DNA of 42,181 nucleotides from DATADF01 sp046263155 (GTDB lineage: Bacteria > Actinomycetota > CADDZG01 > WHSQ01), in assembly GCA_046263155.1 (NCBI GenBank), contig JBHELF010000001.1, positions 1 through 42,181 on the forward strand. Reading direction: 5' to 3'. This document shows positions 14,126 through 21,864 of this stretch, piece by piece. Position 1 is the stretch's first letter. Each line of letters begins with the position of its first letter. The translations under genes were made by a program, and so were the position numbers. A model generated the notes under the pieces. The model did no database searches and had not been told where the DNA came from. It saw nothing but the letters and a program-made list of their open reading frames with translations.

Positions 14126-14857
14126 CTAACTGTCCTCGGTAGCCAGAAACCGAAGTAGCAGAGCGCCGACTTCGTGCACCCGACCCTCGACGCGCGTGTG
14201 CTCGAACCCGGCGACCGACCAGAGGTCATCGGCATCCAGCTCGACAACACGCGCGTCGATCCCCATATCGGCCGCGATGCCCATCAAGGCGCGAGCGGAA
14301 TTCCCGCTCGCGGTCACTTCGAGCGCCTCGGGAATAACCGCCAACGTGAGCACCTCGGGATCCTCTTCCCCATCCTTCAGGACTCGGATGAGACGGCGAG
14401 TTCCTCCTCGACCCGGATCGCCGTCCTCGGCCCCCAACGCGACCAGCTGCACGTGGTGGTCCGCTCGGCCGACTCGCAGGGCGCGCGCCAGCTCGAGCCA
14501 CAAACCGATCGTCTCTCCACGCGCGCTGTCGTCATACGGCACCACCACGAGGACGGAAGCGTCGGCGCCGGGTGCGAGAGCTATGACGTTGCTCGACTCG
14601 ACCAGATTCGCCACGGGCACTGGATCGAGCCGCGCGACGTAGCCCGCTTGTTGCAGATGCCCCACGATGTAGGCGGCGGCCGCGAACTCTTGCTGCGACC
14701 CGGGCCCCCTGGGGCTCAATTCGGAATCGAATTGCCGGGCATGCTGCTGGACCGCGGCCGGCTCCACTTCGGCGCTCCCGAGGGGGGCGGCCGGCTCGCT
14801 TGCGCGCTCGTTTGCGCAGCCGGTTCCCGCGACGGCCATGGCTACTATCAAGGCCAT
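14126..14857 (-). CDS. Degenerate M28-peptidase-like lipoprotein
   Basis: A predicted lipoprotein of about 243 residues (MALIVAMAVAGTGC, Cys at residue 14; the n-region lacks positive charges, so the start is uncertain). The body resembles secreted M28 aminopeptidases: GPGSQQEFAAAAYIVGHLQQ matches the usual start of the domain and NLVESSNVIALAPG the next strand. The strand that normally ends in HYDS reads VVPYDDS, and no metal-ligand His/Asp/Glu set follows, so it is probably not an active metallopeptidase. It sits in the trp run, ending 10 nt before trpC. Its ATG overlaps the second ATG of the antisense PRC-barrel gene. A binding role is possible; function unknown. Confidence 0.68.
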   Translation of the reverse strand: MALIVAMAVAGTGCANERASEPAAPLGSAEVEPAAVQQHARQFDSELSPRGPGSQQEFAAAAYIVGHLQQAGYVARLDPVPVANLVESSNVIALAPGADASVLVVVPYDDSARGETIGLWLELARALRVGRADHHVQLVALGAEDGDPGRGGTRRLIRVLKDGEEDPEVLTLAVIPEALEVTASGNSARALMGIAADMGIDARVVELDADDLWSVAGFEHTRVEGRVHEVGALLLRFLATEDS

Positions 14858-15122
14858 GGCCGACGCCGAGCGACCGATCGGATGGACCGCCCTGGCCGAG
14901 GGGACTCGCGTCCTCTCTCTCGAGGGAGAGGAGATAGGTCGAGTGGCCGAAGTGATCGGCGACGAAGAGACCAACATCTTCTCGGGACTGGTTATCCGAA
15001 TGGGCTTGCTGGAGAGCGATCGCTTCTTGCCCGCGGACCAGATTGCCGAGCTGACACCGGAAGAGGTTCGCCTCACGATTAGCGCCGCCGCCGCGGAAAA
15101 GCTACGTCCCTACGCGGAGTGA
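14838..15122 (+). CDS. PRC-barrel domain protein, antisense within the his-trp run
   Basis: A small protein of 94 residues (or 88 if it starts at the ATG at 14856). The sequence GTRVLSLEGEEIGRVAEVIG followed by NIFSGLVIRMG and DRFLPADQIAELTPEEVRL is a complete PRC-barrel fold as in RimM C-termini and small actinobacterial PRC proteins. It is transcribed against the operon: its 3' end overlaps the trpE stop by 13 nt and its 5' end overlaps the start of the M28-like gene. Neither start has a strong ribosome site. Function is unknown. Confidence 0.8.
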   Translation: MATIKAMADAERPIGWTALAEGTRVLSLEGEEIGRVAEVIGDEETNIFSGLVIRMGLLESDRFLPADQIAELTPEEVRLTISAAAAEKLRPYAE

Positions 15123-16627
15123 GCCGAGTCGTCGAGGGCCGCCCCAGCCGCGACCGCCCGTAGTAGGGCCTCAGCTTTACGGCGAGTCTCATCGGCCTCC
15201 GCCATGGGATCGGAGTCGGCGACGATCCCGGCACCTGCCTGCACGTAGGCCTTTCCACCGGTAGCGATGATGGTGCGGATTGTTATGCACGTGTCGAGAT
15301 TCCCCGAGAGATCGAAGTAGCCGACCGCACCGGCATAAGGCCCCCGCCGCGTTCGCTCCATCGAATCGATCAGTTCCATCGCCCGAACCTTTGGAGCTCC
15401 ACTCACCGTGCCCGCCGGAAAACAAGCGGTGAAGGCATCGAACGGCCGATGGCGACCATCCAACTTGCCACTGACGCTCGAGACGATGTGCATGACATGC
15501 GAATAGCGTTCAATCGTCATCAAGTCGTCTACCTTCACCTCGCCGTATTCAGAGACGCGTCCCACATCGTTGCGCGCCAGATCGACAAGCATGACGTGCT
15601 CGGCGCGTTCTTTCTCGTCGTCGAGTAGCTCCCGTGCGAGCTCTGCATCTTCCTCTGGAGTCGCTCCTCGTCTCCTCGTCCCCGCGATGGGGCGACTCAG
15701 GATCTCGTCGCCCGCAACGCGGACCATGGGTTCCGGGGACGACCCGGAGATCTCGAAAGACGGATGCAGCTCGCTGGGAGAAAACCGAAGGTGGTACATG
15801 TAGGGGCTCGGGTTAAGGGTTCTGAGCGCGCGATAGGCCCCAAACGATGAACCACTCAACGGCATCTCGAATCTACGCGACAGAACGACCTGGAACGCAT
15901 CGCCGGCGAAGATGTGCTCGCGGGTCTTCTCGACCCATGAGGCAAATTCCTGATCTCCGACGTTGCTCTCGAAACTTGGCACCTCGCGCCAATCGAGATC
16001 GACTCTCGAGGCGGGAAGGGGCGCGGCGAGGTCGTCGATCACCGACTCGCAGCTCGCGATCGCCTGATCGTAGGCGGAGCGCGGGTCGTCACCGCTCGGC
16101 ACATTCGCAAAAACTCGCGCCTGCTGCGCAAGGTGGTCGAAGACGACCATTGTGCGCGTCAGCAAGAGGGCAAGGTCCGGAAGGCCGAGATCGTCCTCTG
16201 GAGCATTCGGCAGGTCCTCCAACTCCCTAACGGTGTCGTACCCGATAAAGCCGACCGCGCCGCCGTGCATCGGCGGCACACCTTCGATCTCGGGGCCTCT
16301 CAGCGTCGCGAGCAAGCGACTGACAAAGGCGAGCGGAGGCTCGTTCTCCGCCGGCCGAACCGGGAGAGCACCCTCTACCTCGACCTCCCGGCCGAAGGCT
16401 TTCACGGCGCCGAACGCCTCTCCGCCCAGAAATGAATAACGCGCCCAGCGCTCGCCCCCTTCGACGCTTTCGAGCAAGAACGCGTTCGACTCTTTCCCGG
16501 CGGCGAGCCGGAGATAGGCGGAGACAGGCGTCTGGGTGTCCGCCACCACCGTCCGCCAAACCGGAACGACCGGATAGCGGGCCGCAAGTTGTTCGAAGGT
16601 CCGGCGGTCGGGCCGGTACTCGCTCAC
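15110..16627 (-). CDS. trpE: Anthranilate synthase component I
   Basis: Chorismate-binding enzyme of 505 residues that makes anthranilate with an amidotransferase partner. The N-terminal LLES motif (FLLESVEGGERWARYSFLG), which binds feedback tryptophan in characterised enzymes, is intact. The catalytic part has FQVVLSRRF, SSPEPMVR, RPIAGTRRRG, DLARNDVGR, FPAGTVSGAPK and CITIRT. The GTG start overlaps the hisI stop as GTGA. No trpG lies nearby; the amidotransferase, trpD and trpF must be elsewhere. Confidence 0.97.
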   Translation of the reverse strand: MSEYRPDRRTFEQLAARYPVVPVWRTVVADTQTPVSAYLRLAAGKESNAFLLESVEGGERWARYSFLGGEAFGAVKAFGREVEVEGALPVRPAENEPPLAFVSRLLATLRGPEIEGVPPMHGGAVGFIGYDTVRELEDLPNAPEDDLGLPDLALLLTRTMVVFDHLAQQARVFANVPSGDDPRSAYDQAIASCESVIDDLAAPLPASRVDLDWREVPSFESNVGDQEFASWVEKTREHIFAGDAFQVVLSRRFEMPLSGSSFGAYRALRTLNPSPYMYHLRFSPSELHPSFEISGSSPEPMVRVAGDEILSRPIAGTRRRGATPEEDAELARELLDDEKERAEHVMLVDLARNDVGRVSEYGEVKVDDLMTIERYSHVMHIVSSVSGKLDGRHRPFDAFTACFPAGTVSGAPKVRAMELIDSMERTRRGPYAGAVGYFDLSGNLDTCITIRTIIATGGKAYVQAGAGIVADSDPMAEADETRRKAEALLRAVAAGAALDDSAHSA

Positions 16628-16959
16628 TCCGAAGAGGGCGGATCGGTGATGGACCTAAAGAAGCACGAGGTCTCACCGGTATGACACGCCGGGCCCGCGG
16701 GATCGACGAGTATCAAAAGGGCATCGGCATCGCAGTCGTAACGGACTTCCACAATTCTTTGCGTGTTACCCGACGTCGCCCCCTTGTTCCAGTACTCGGA
16801 TCGGGACCGGCTCCAGAACCATGTAGTGCCGGACTCGAGCGTCCGTCGCAGCGCCTCCGAGTTCACCCACGCCAGCATCAGCACCTCGCGGGTGCGCGCG
16901 TCCTGTACCACTGCGGGCGCGAGTCCCCGCTCGTCGTAGACGAGATCGGGAAGGCCCAC
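16624..16959 (-). CDS. hisI: Phosphoribosyl-AMP cyclohydrolase
   Basis: Third step of histidine synthesis, opening the adenine ring of PR-AMP. The 111 residues form a monofunctional enzyme without a HisE domain. Zinc ligands C76, C92 and C99 and the Mg-binding D75/D77/D79 (YDCDAD) are present, as are FWSRSRSEYWNKGATSG and CHTGETSCF. The GTG start shares one base with the stop of the M24 peptidase gene (TAGTG). The pyrophosphohydrolase HisE is not in this window. Confidence 0.97.
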   Translation of the reverse strand: MGLPDLVYDERGLAPAVVQDARTREVLMLAWVNSEALRRTLESGTTWFWSRSRSEYWNKGATSGNTQRIVEVRYDCDADALLILVDPAGPACHTGETSCFFRSITDPPSSE

Positions 16960-18101
16960 TACGGTTCGAGCTCATAGGGGTAGGGGTCGGTGAAGTGCTC
17001 GGGACCCTCGGGGGTGACGAGCACCGTGTCCTCGAGGCGCACGCCCCCCACGCCGCGAAAGTACAGGCCGGGCTCGATGGCGATGACGTCGCCCTCTTGC
17101 AAGACGTCCGGCCGGCGCCCCACCCACGGTTTCTCATGCACCTGGAGCCCCACCCCATGGCCCAGTGAATGACTGAACCCTTCCTTTAGCGGCCCGGCTC
17201 CCGCGTGATGTTCGCGCGTGGGCAGACCTTGCTCGTGAAAGTAATTGACGACACTCTGATGTGCGTCGTCTCGCCCGGGTCGTATCACCTCCAACGCGAT
17301 CGTGAGCGCAGTCCGGCAGTGCTGGTGCAGCGCTCGAAGCTCCTCTGAGGGTTTCCCGGGGACGAACGTGCGGCTCATGTCGGTGTACGTACCGGTTCGG
17401 CGATCGCGCGGAAAGCAATCGATGATGCAGCTGGCGTTGGGGAGGATGGGTCCCGTGCCCGGATCGTGCCCGGCCAGACAGGCATCTCCGGAATGAACCA
17501 GGATCTCCTCCGAGTCGCAACCCTGCGAGAGAAGCTCTTGAACCATCGCCTCGCGGATCATCTCCGCGGTAAGGATCTCCCCTTCGAAACGGAGGTCGCG
17601 CGTGGCGGTTCCCTCTGTTTCTCGAAGCATGCGTGCCGCGGTCAGCATGGCGGTTTCCGCCGCTCTCTGAGCCCGCTCCATCCCCTCTATCTCCCATGGC
17701 GTCTTCTTGCGTCGCCGCAGGGACCAGGCTTCTTCGTCAACCACGACTTCAACGCCTCGCTCTCGGAGGTAGTCGGCAACCTGCAGGTGAAACGTCTCGG
17801 GAACGACGACCTTGTGGGCGCCCAAGCGCTCCAGCGCCCTGCGGAGGATCTCGGATCCAATCAGGGGCTCGGGAAACGTCTGATCTCGAGTGAGGTCTTC
17901 GAAGCCGAAGTCGAAGATGTTCCAGAACTCGTCCACTACATCTTCGCGTTTGGCAAAGATGTCCTTCTCAAACTCGCTGCCTACGACGAGACGCTTCCCG
18001 TCGTGCTCGATAAAGGTAATCGGATCCATGACCATTTCCCCGATCTCGTGACGCATCTCGGGGCTTCGAAGGCTGTCGTCGTAGATCAAGAAGGTCGTCA
18101 T
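16959..18101 (-). CDS. M24-family metallopeptidase (Xaa-Pro aminopeptidase-like)
   Basis: A 380-residue protein with an N-terminal creatinase-like domain (about 1-135) and a C-terminal pita-bread domain. The five metal ligands are all present: D228 (SCIIDCFPRD), D241 (TYTDMSRT), H315 (SLGHGVG), E343 (AIEPGLYF) and E357 (VRLEDTVLV). It should therefore be active, probably removing residues before proline. It is wedged between hisF (ATGA overlap) and hisI (TAGTG overlap), so it is translated as part of the histidine operon. Its role there is unknown; it may simply be carried along. Confidence 0.9.
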   Translation of the reverse strand: MTTFLIYDDSLRSPEMRHEIGEMVMDPITFIEHDGKRLVVGSEFEKDIFAKREDVVDEFWNIFDFGFEDLTRDQTFPEPLIGSEILRRALERLGAHKVVVPETFHLQVADYLRERGVEVVVDEEAWSLRRRKKTPWEIEGMERAQRAAETAMLTAARMLRETEGTATRDLRFEGEILTAEMIREAMVQELLSQGCDSEEILVHSGDACLAGHDPGTGPILPNASCIIDCFPRDRRTGTYTDMSRTFVPGKPSEELRALHQHCRTALTIALEVIRPGRDDAHQSVVNYFHEQGLPTREHHAGAGPLKEGFSHSLGHGVGLQVHEKPWVGRRPDVLQEGDVIAIEPGLYFRGVGGVRLEDTVLVTPEGPEHFTDPYPYELEP

Positions 18102-18874
18102 GAGCGGGCGATCCTAACGGGGAGACCGCGCACCTCGAACTCGCGTTTCACGTCATCGATCGAAAAATCCCGGTAGTGAAAGACCGACGCCGCGAGGGCT
18201 GCTTCCGCTCCGCCCGACGCCGGATCCACGGCGTCCGCCATGTGACGCGGGTTTCCCGCTCCACCCGACGCGATGACGGGCACCGACACGGCATTCACAA
18301 CAGAGCGCGTGAGATCCAGGTCGTAGCCATCTCTGGTCCCGTCGAAATCCATCGAGGTGAGGAGGACCTCCCCCGCGCCGAGAGCGCATCCCCGTTCCGC
18401 CCACTCGACCGCGTCGAGCTCCGTCGGACGGCCGCCTCCCTCCACGAATACCCGCCACCGGTCCGAACCAGGATCCCTGCGAGCATCTATCGCCAGCACG
18501 ATCGCCTGCGATCCAAACTCATCGGTCGCAGCACGTATGAGGTCTGGTTCTCGAACCGCGGCCGTATTGACCGCTACTTTGTCGGCTCCGTGACGCAACA
18601 ATGTTCGAACGTGCTCGATCGCGTGAACGCCACCTCCTACGGTTAATGGAACGAAGACGCTCTCCGCTGTTGCGGCGGCAACGTCGAGCATTGTGGTGCG
18701 AGCCTCGCGCGAGGCCGATATGTCCAGGAAGACGAGTTCGTCGGCTCCCTCTTCGTCGTAAAGACGCGCGAGCTCTACGGGATCTCCCGCGTCTCTCAGG
18801 TCGGCGAAGCGGACGCCTTTGACGACCCGTCCCCGGTCCACGTCGAGACAGGCAATGACCCGCTTCGCCAGCAC
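18098..18874 (-). CDS. hisF: Imidazole glycerol phosphate synthase, cyclase subunit
   Basis: Uses ammonia from HisH to form imidazole glycerol phosphate and AICAR from PRFAR. The 258-residue barrel carries the catalytic aspartates at the canonical positions D11 (IACLDVD) and D130 (LAIDARRD). Phosphate loops LTVGGGVH and VIASGGAG are intact. The GTG start shares a base with the hisA stop (TAGTG). Confidence 0.97.
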   Translation of the reverse strand: MLAKRVIACLDVDRGRVVKGVRFADLRDAGDPVELARLYDEEGADELVFLDISASREARTTMLDVAAATAESVFVPLTVGGGVHAIEHVRTLLRHGADKVAVNTAAVREPDLIRAATDEFGSQAIVLAIDARRDPGSDRWRVFVEGGGRPTELDAVEWAERGCALGAGEVLLTSMDFDGTRDGYDLDLTRSVVNAVSVPVIASGGAGNPRHMADAVDPASGGAEAALAASVFHYRDFSIDDVKREFEVRGLPVRIARS

Positions 18875-19635
18875 TATCTCGTTGGGGTCTCTTTGCCGGA
18901 GGCGGCGCCGTCCGCGGCGAAATTAGCCTCGCCGATCGAGAATTTGTGTTCGTACAAGGCGCGTCCAATAACGGCGCCGGCCACGCCCCGAGGCCGCAAG
19001 CGGGCGATGGTCCGCAAGTCCTCGAGGCTGGCGATACCTCCCGAGGCGACAACGGGGAGGCGCGTGCCCTCGGTGACACGCAACAGCCCCTCGACGTCGG
19101 GACCGGCCATCGTCCCGTCCCGCTCGACATCCGTATAAATAAAGGAGGAGACGCCGGCCTCCTCGAACCGGGCCACGGCCTCGGTTACCGGAGTGCCGGA
19201 CGACACCGTCCATCCATGGGTCTCGAGGGCTCCGCCCCGCGCGTCGAGCGACACCGCGATGCGTTCGCCAAAGCGGTCACACGTACGGCGCATCGCCTCC
19301 GGCTCCTCGAGCGCGAGGGTGCCGAGCACCACACGATTGGCTCCCGCGGCAAGCACCTGCTCCACGTCGTCCTCCGTCCGGATCCCCCCACCGGCCTGTA
19401 CCGGGCAAGATGCCCGGCGCACAACCTCCAGCACCAGATCGCGGTTAGCCGGATATCCCGTGCGAGCTCCATCGAGGTCGACGATGTGGAGCCAGCGCGC
19501 CCCCGCGGCGGCGAATCCCAGCGCCACCTTCACGGGATCGTCGGAGTAGACGGTTTCGGTGCCGAACCGTCCCTCGAGCAGGCGGACGCAGCGCCCCTCG
19601 GAGATGTCGATTGCCGGATAGACGGTGAAGCTCAA
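18874..19635 (-). CDS. hisA: HisA/PriA-type phosphoribosyl isomerase
   Basis: Isomerises ProFAR to PRFAR. Starting at the TTG at 19635 gives 253 residues, with the start overlapping the hisH stop as TTGA. The upstream open frame lies inside hisH and is not used. Catalytic D10 (YPAIDISEG), the phosphate loop QAGGGIR, the SLDARGG strand and GWTVSSG are visible. Because no trpF is found in this trp cluster and many actinobacteria use one bifunctional PriA for both pathways, this protein might also serve tryptophan synthesis. The sequence alone does not settle it. Confidence 0.94.
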   Translation of the reverse strand: MSFTVYPAIDISEGRCVRLLEGRFGTETVYSDDPVKVALGFAAAGARWLHIVDLDGARTGYPANRDLVLEVVRRASCPVQAGGGIRTEDDVEQVLAAGANRVVLGTLALEEPEAMRRTCDRFGERIAVSLDARGGALETHGWTVSSGTPVTEAVARFEEAGVSSFIYTDVERDGTMAGPDVEGLLRVTEGTRLPVVASGGIASLEDLRTIARLRPRGVAGAVIGRALYEHKFSIGEANFAADGAASGKETPTR

Positions 19636-20207
19636 AGGTTTGCCAGCCAGCGCGTGAGCACTTTGAGACCTCCCCTGGAGCTCTTCTCGGGATGGAACTG
19701 CACTCCCGTGACGGATCCAGAGTCGATGCGAGCCGCGAAGCGCAGGCCGTGACTGCACCAGCCTGTGACCATGGACTCATCCGCAGGCACGACGGCATAG
19801 GAATGGTCGAAGTAGAAGTATTCGTCCTCTACCTGGTTCCAGCCGATATGAGGCACGGGCACGCCGGCGGGCAGCCTGAGCGCGCTTCCCTTGAAGATGC
19901 CGAGCCCGCGCGCACCCCCGTCCTCCTCGCTCCCTTCGAACAGGATCTGCATGCCGAGACAGATCCCGAGGTAGGGCCGCTCCTTCGCTATCCAGTCGCG
20001 CAGGCGATCCTCAAGACCGGCGCCTTCAATGTTGCGGACGCAGCGGCCGAATATCCCCTGGCCCGGCACACAGAGCGCGTCGACCGAACTGCTTCCGTCG
20101 AGCCTCTCGGACACCGTCACGTTCGCGCCGGCCGCCTCGAGAGCCTTGGCCACGCTGCGAAGATTGCCCATCCCGTGGTCCAACACGACAACCCGCGGGT
20201 GAATCAT
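19632..20207 (-). CDS. hisH: Imidazole glycerol phosphate synthase, glutamine amidotransferase subunit
   Basis: Class I amidotransferase of 191 residues that feeds ammonia to HisF. The triad is C83 (LGICLGMQ), H172 and E174 (QFHPEKS). The N-terminal DHGMGNLRSV and the VPHIGWNQV motif are typical. Its ATG follows the hisB TAG stop directly. Confidence 0.97.
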   Translation of the reverse strand: MIHPRVVVLDHGMGNLRSVAKALEAAGANVTVSERLDGSSSVDALCVPGQGIFGRCVRNIEGAGLEDRLRDWIAKERPYLGICLGMQILFEGSEEDGGARGLGIFKGSALRLPAGVPVPHIGWNQVEDEYFYFDHSYAVVPADESMVTGWCSHGLRFAARIDSGSVTGVQFHPEKSSRGGLKVLTRWLANL

Positions 20208-20798
20208 CTAGATAATGCCTTTGGTCGAAGGAACTCGATCGGTCCTGCGCGGATCCAACGAGACCGCCTCACCGAGGGCACGCGCAAACGCCTTGAAGAT
20301 CGCTTCGACGGAATGGTGCGCGCTGCTGCCCGCCAGTAGTCGTACATGCATAGTGACCGCGGCCGCCCGGGACAGGGCCTGCAGGAACTCTTGAGTCAGA
20401 CCGGTCTCGTATTGGCCGATCATCTCCGCGGCAATGTCCGCCTCGTAGACGAGAAGTGGTCGTCCCGAGATGTCGAGGGCGACTTGGGCCAGCGCCTCTT
20501 CCATGGGCACGACGGCATCGCCGTAGCGAGATATTCCGCTCTTGTCCCCCAAAGCCTGGGTAAAGGCCTCGCCAAGGGCGATCCCGACATCCTCAACAGT
20601 GTGGTGGGCATCGATCTGCAGATCGCCTCTGGCGTCGACCTCGAGACCCAGGGCGGCGTGAGCCGCGACCTGCTGCAGCATGTGATCGAAGAAGGGAACC
20701 CCTGTGTCGATCCCCGCTTCGCCCCCGTCGAGGTTGAGCGCGACACGTACCTTCGTTTCGCTAGTTTCTCGCTCCACCTCCGAGCGGCGCTCACGCAT
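20208..20798 (-). CDS. hisB: Imidazoleglycerol-phosphate dehydratase
   Basis: Manganese enzyme of 196 residues, monofunctional (no phosphatase domain). The two signature metal-binding segments, DAHHTVEDVGIALG and SAHHSVEAIFKAFARALG, are complete, as is the C-terminal DPRRTDRVPSTKG. It overlaps the end of hisC by 8 nt. Histidinol-phosphate phosphatase must be encoded elsewhere. Confidence 0.98.
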   Translation of the reverse strand: MRERRSEVERETSETKVRVALNLDGGEAGIDTGVPFFDHMLQQVAAHAALGLEVDARGDLQIDAHHTVEDVGIALGEAFTQALGDKSGISRYGDAVVPMEEALAQVALDISGRPLLVYEADIAAEMIGQYETGLTQEFLQALSRAAAVTMHVRLLAGSSAHHSVEAIFKAFARALGEAVSLDPRRTDRVPSTKGII

Positions 20799-21864
20799 CG
20801 AGGACCTCCCGGAGCGCGCGCAAGAACGCCTGGCTCTCCTCCGGCAACCCGCAGGTGACTCGCAGACAGCGCTCGAGCTTGGGATCTGCCTCGTACTTCC
20901 TCACGAGCACCCCCCTATCCAGCAGCTTTTGCCAGGTCCCCGAGGGGTCGGGCACTTCGAACAACACGAAGTTCGCCTGCGAGGGGAAGACCTTTAGCCC
21001 CAACGTCTGAAGCTCCATCGCGATCAGATCCCTCTCCTCCACGAGAGCCGACACCAATTGAAGGGTCTCGTCGGTGTGCTTCAACGCGGCCTCCCCGATC
21101 AGCTGGGTCATCGCAGAAAGATGGTAGGGGAGCCGCACGCGTCGCAGATCTTCAACGATAGACGGATCGGCCATCATGTAGCCGAGACGCGCCCCCGCGA
21201 GCCGCCAGGCCTTCGAGAACGACCTGGTGACTACCAAATTGGAATACGCGCCGAGGAGAGGCTGCAGGCTCTTCTCGGGCGAGGTGAACTCGATGTATGC
21301 CTCGTCGACTACCACCAGCCCCGGCGCGTGCTCGAGCAGCACTTCGATCGATTCGATGGGCTCGACGTTTCCCGTCGGGTTGTTCGGCGAACAAACGATG
21401 ATGATCTCGGGACGCTCGCTCTCGATCGCCTTGAGTGCCTGGTCGAGATCTATCAGCCAGTCCTGGTTGCGCCCGACCTGCACGGTTGCGGTTCCCGCGA
21501 TCCTGGGGATCAGCGAATGGAGTGAGTAAGTCGGCTCGAACGTAAGCGACTTTCGTCCGTGACCGCCGAACGTCAGCAGCAGATGCATGAAGACCTCGTT
21601 CGACCCGTTGGCAACCCACAGTCCCTCCGAAGGCCAGGAGATGTGCTGCGAGATGGCATCGAAGAGGCTCGTCGCGTCTCGGTCCGGATAGCGATTCAAC
21701 GTCAGGTGTTGCATGGCGGAGACGACCTCGTCGATCACCCCCTGTGGCGGTGCATAGGGAGACTCATTGGTGTTCAGCCGGTGGCGAGCGGGGACCTGCG
21801 GCGAGATATAGGGCTCGCTGGCGACGAGATCGGCCCGCACGGAGAGAGGACTCGTCTTTCTCAT
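20791..21864 (-). CDS. hisC: Histidinol-phosphate aminotransferase
   Basis: PLP-dependent class II aminotransferase of 357 residues. The Schiff-base lysine is K218 (RSFSKAWRLAGARLGY), with CSPNNPTGN at 159-166 and VVDEAY at 185-190 contacting the cofactor. RLNTNESPYAPP near the N-terminus is typical of HisC. The ATG overlaps the hisD stop as ATGA. Confidence 0.96.
   Translation of the reverse strand: MRKTSPLSVRADLVASEPYISPQVPARHRLNTNESPYAPPQGVIDEVVSAMQHLTLNRYPDRDATSLFDAISQHISWPSEGLWVANGSNEVFMHLLLTFGGHGRKSLTFEPTYSLHSLIPRIAGTATVQVGRNQDWLIDLDQALKAIESERPEIIIVCSPNNPTGNVEPIESIEVLLEHAPGLVVVDEAYIEFTSPEKSLQPLLGAYSNLVVTRSFSKAWRLAGARLGYMMADPSIVEDLRRVRLPYHLSAMTQLIGEAALKHTDETLQLVSALVEERDLIAMELQTLGLKVFPSQANFVLFEVPDPSGTWQKLLDRGVLVRKYEADPKLERCLRVTCGLPEESQAFLRALREVLDA

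Noticed and set aside
16550..16960. Possible trp leader or attenuator before trpE
   Set aside because: trpE overlaps hisI, so no leader space exists; no Trp-rich leader peptide or T-box was seen.
19636..19758. ATG start for hisA 41 codons upstream of the TTG
   Set aside because: It lies inside hisH and adds residues not found in HisA; the TTGA overlap with hisH is typical of this operon.
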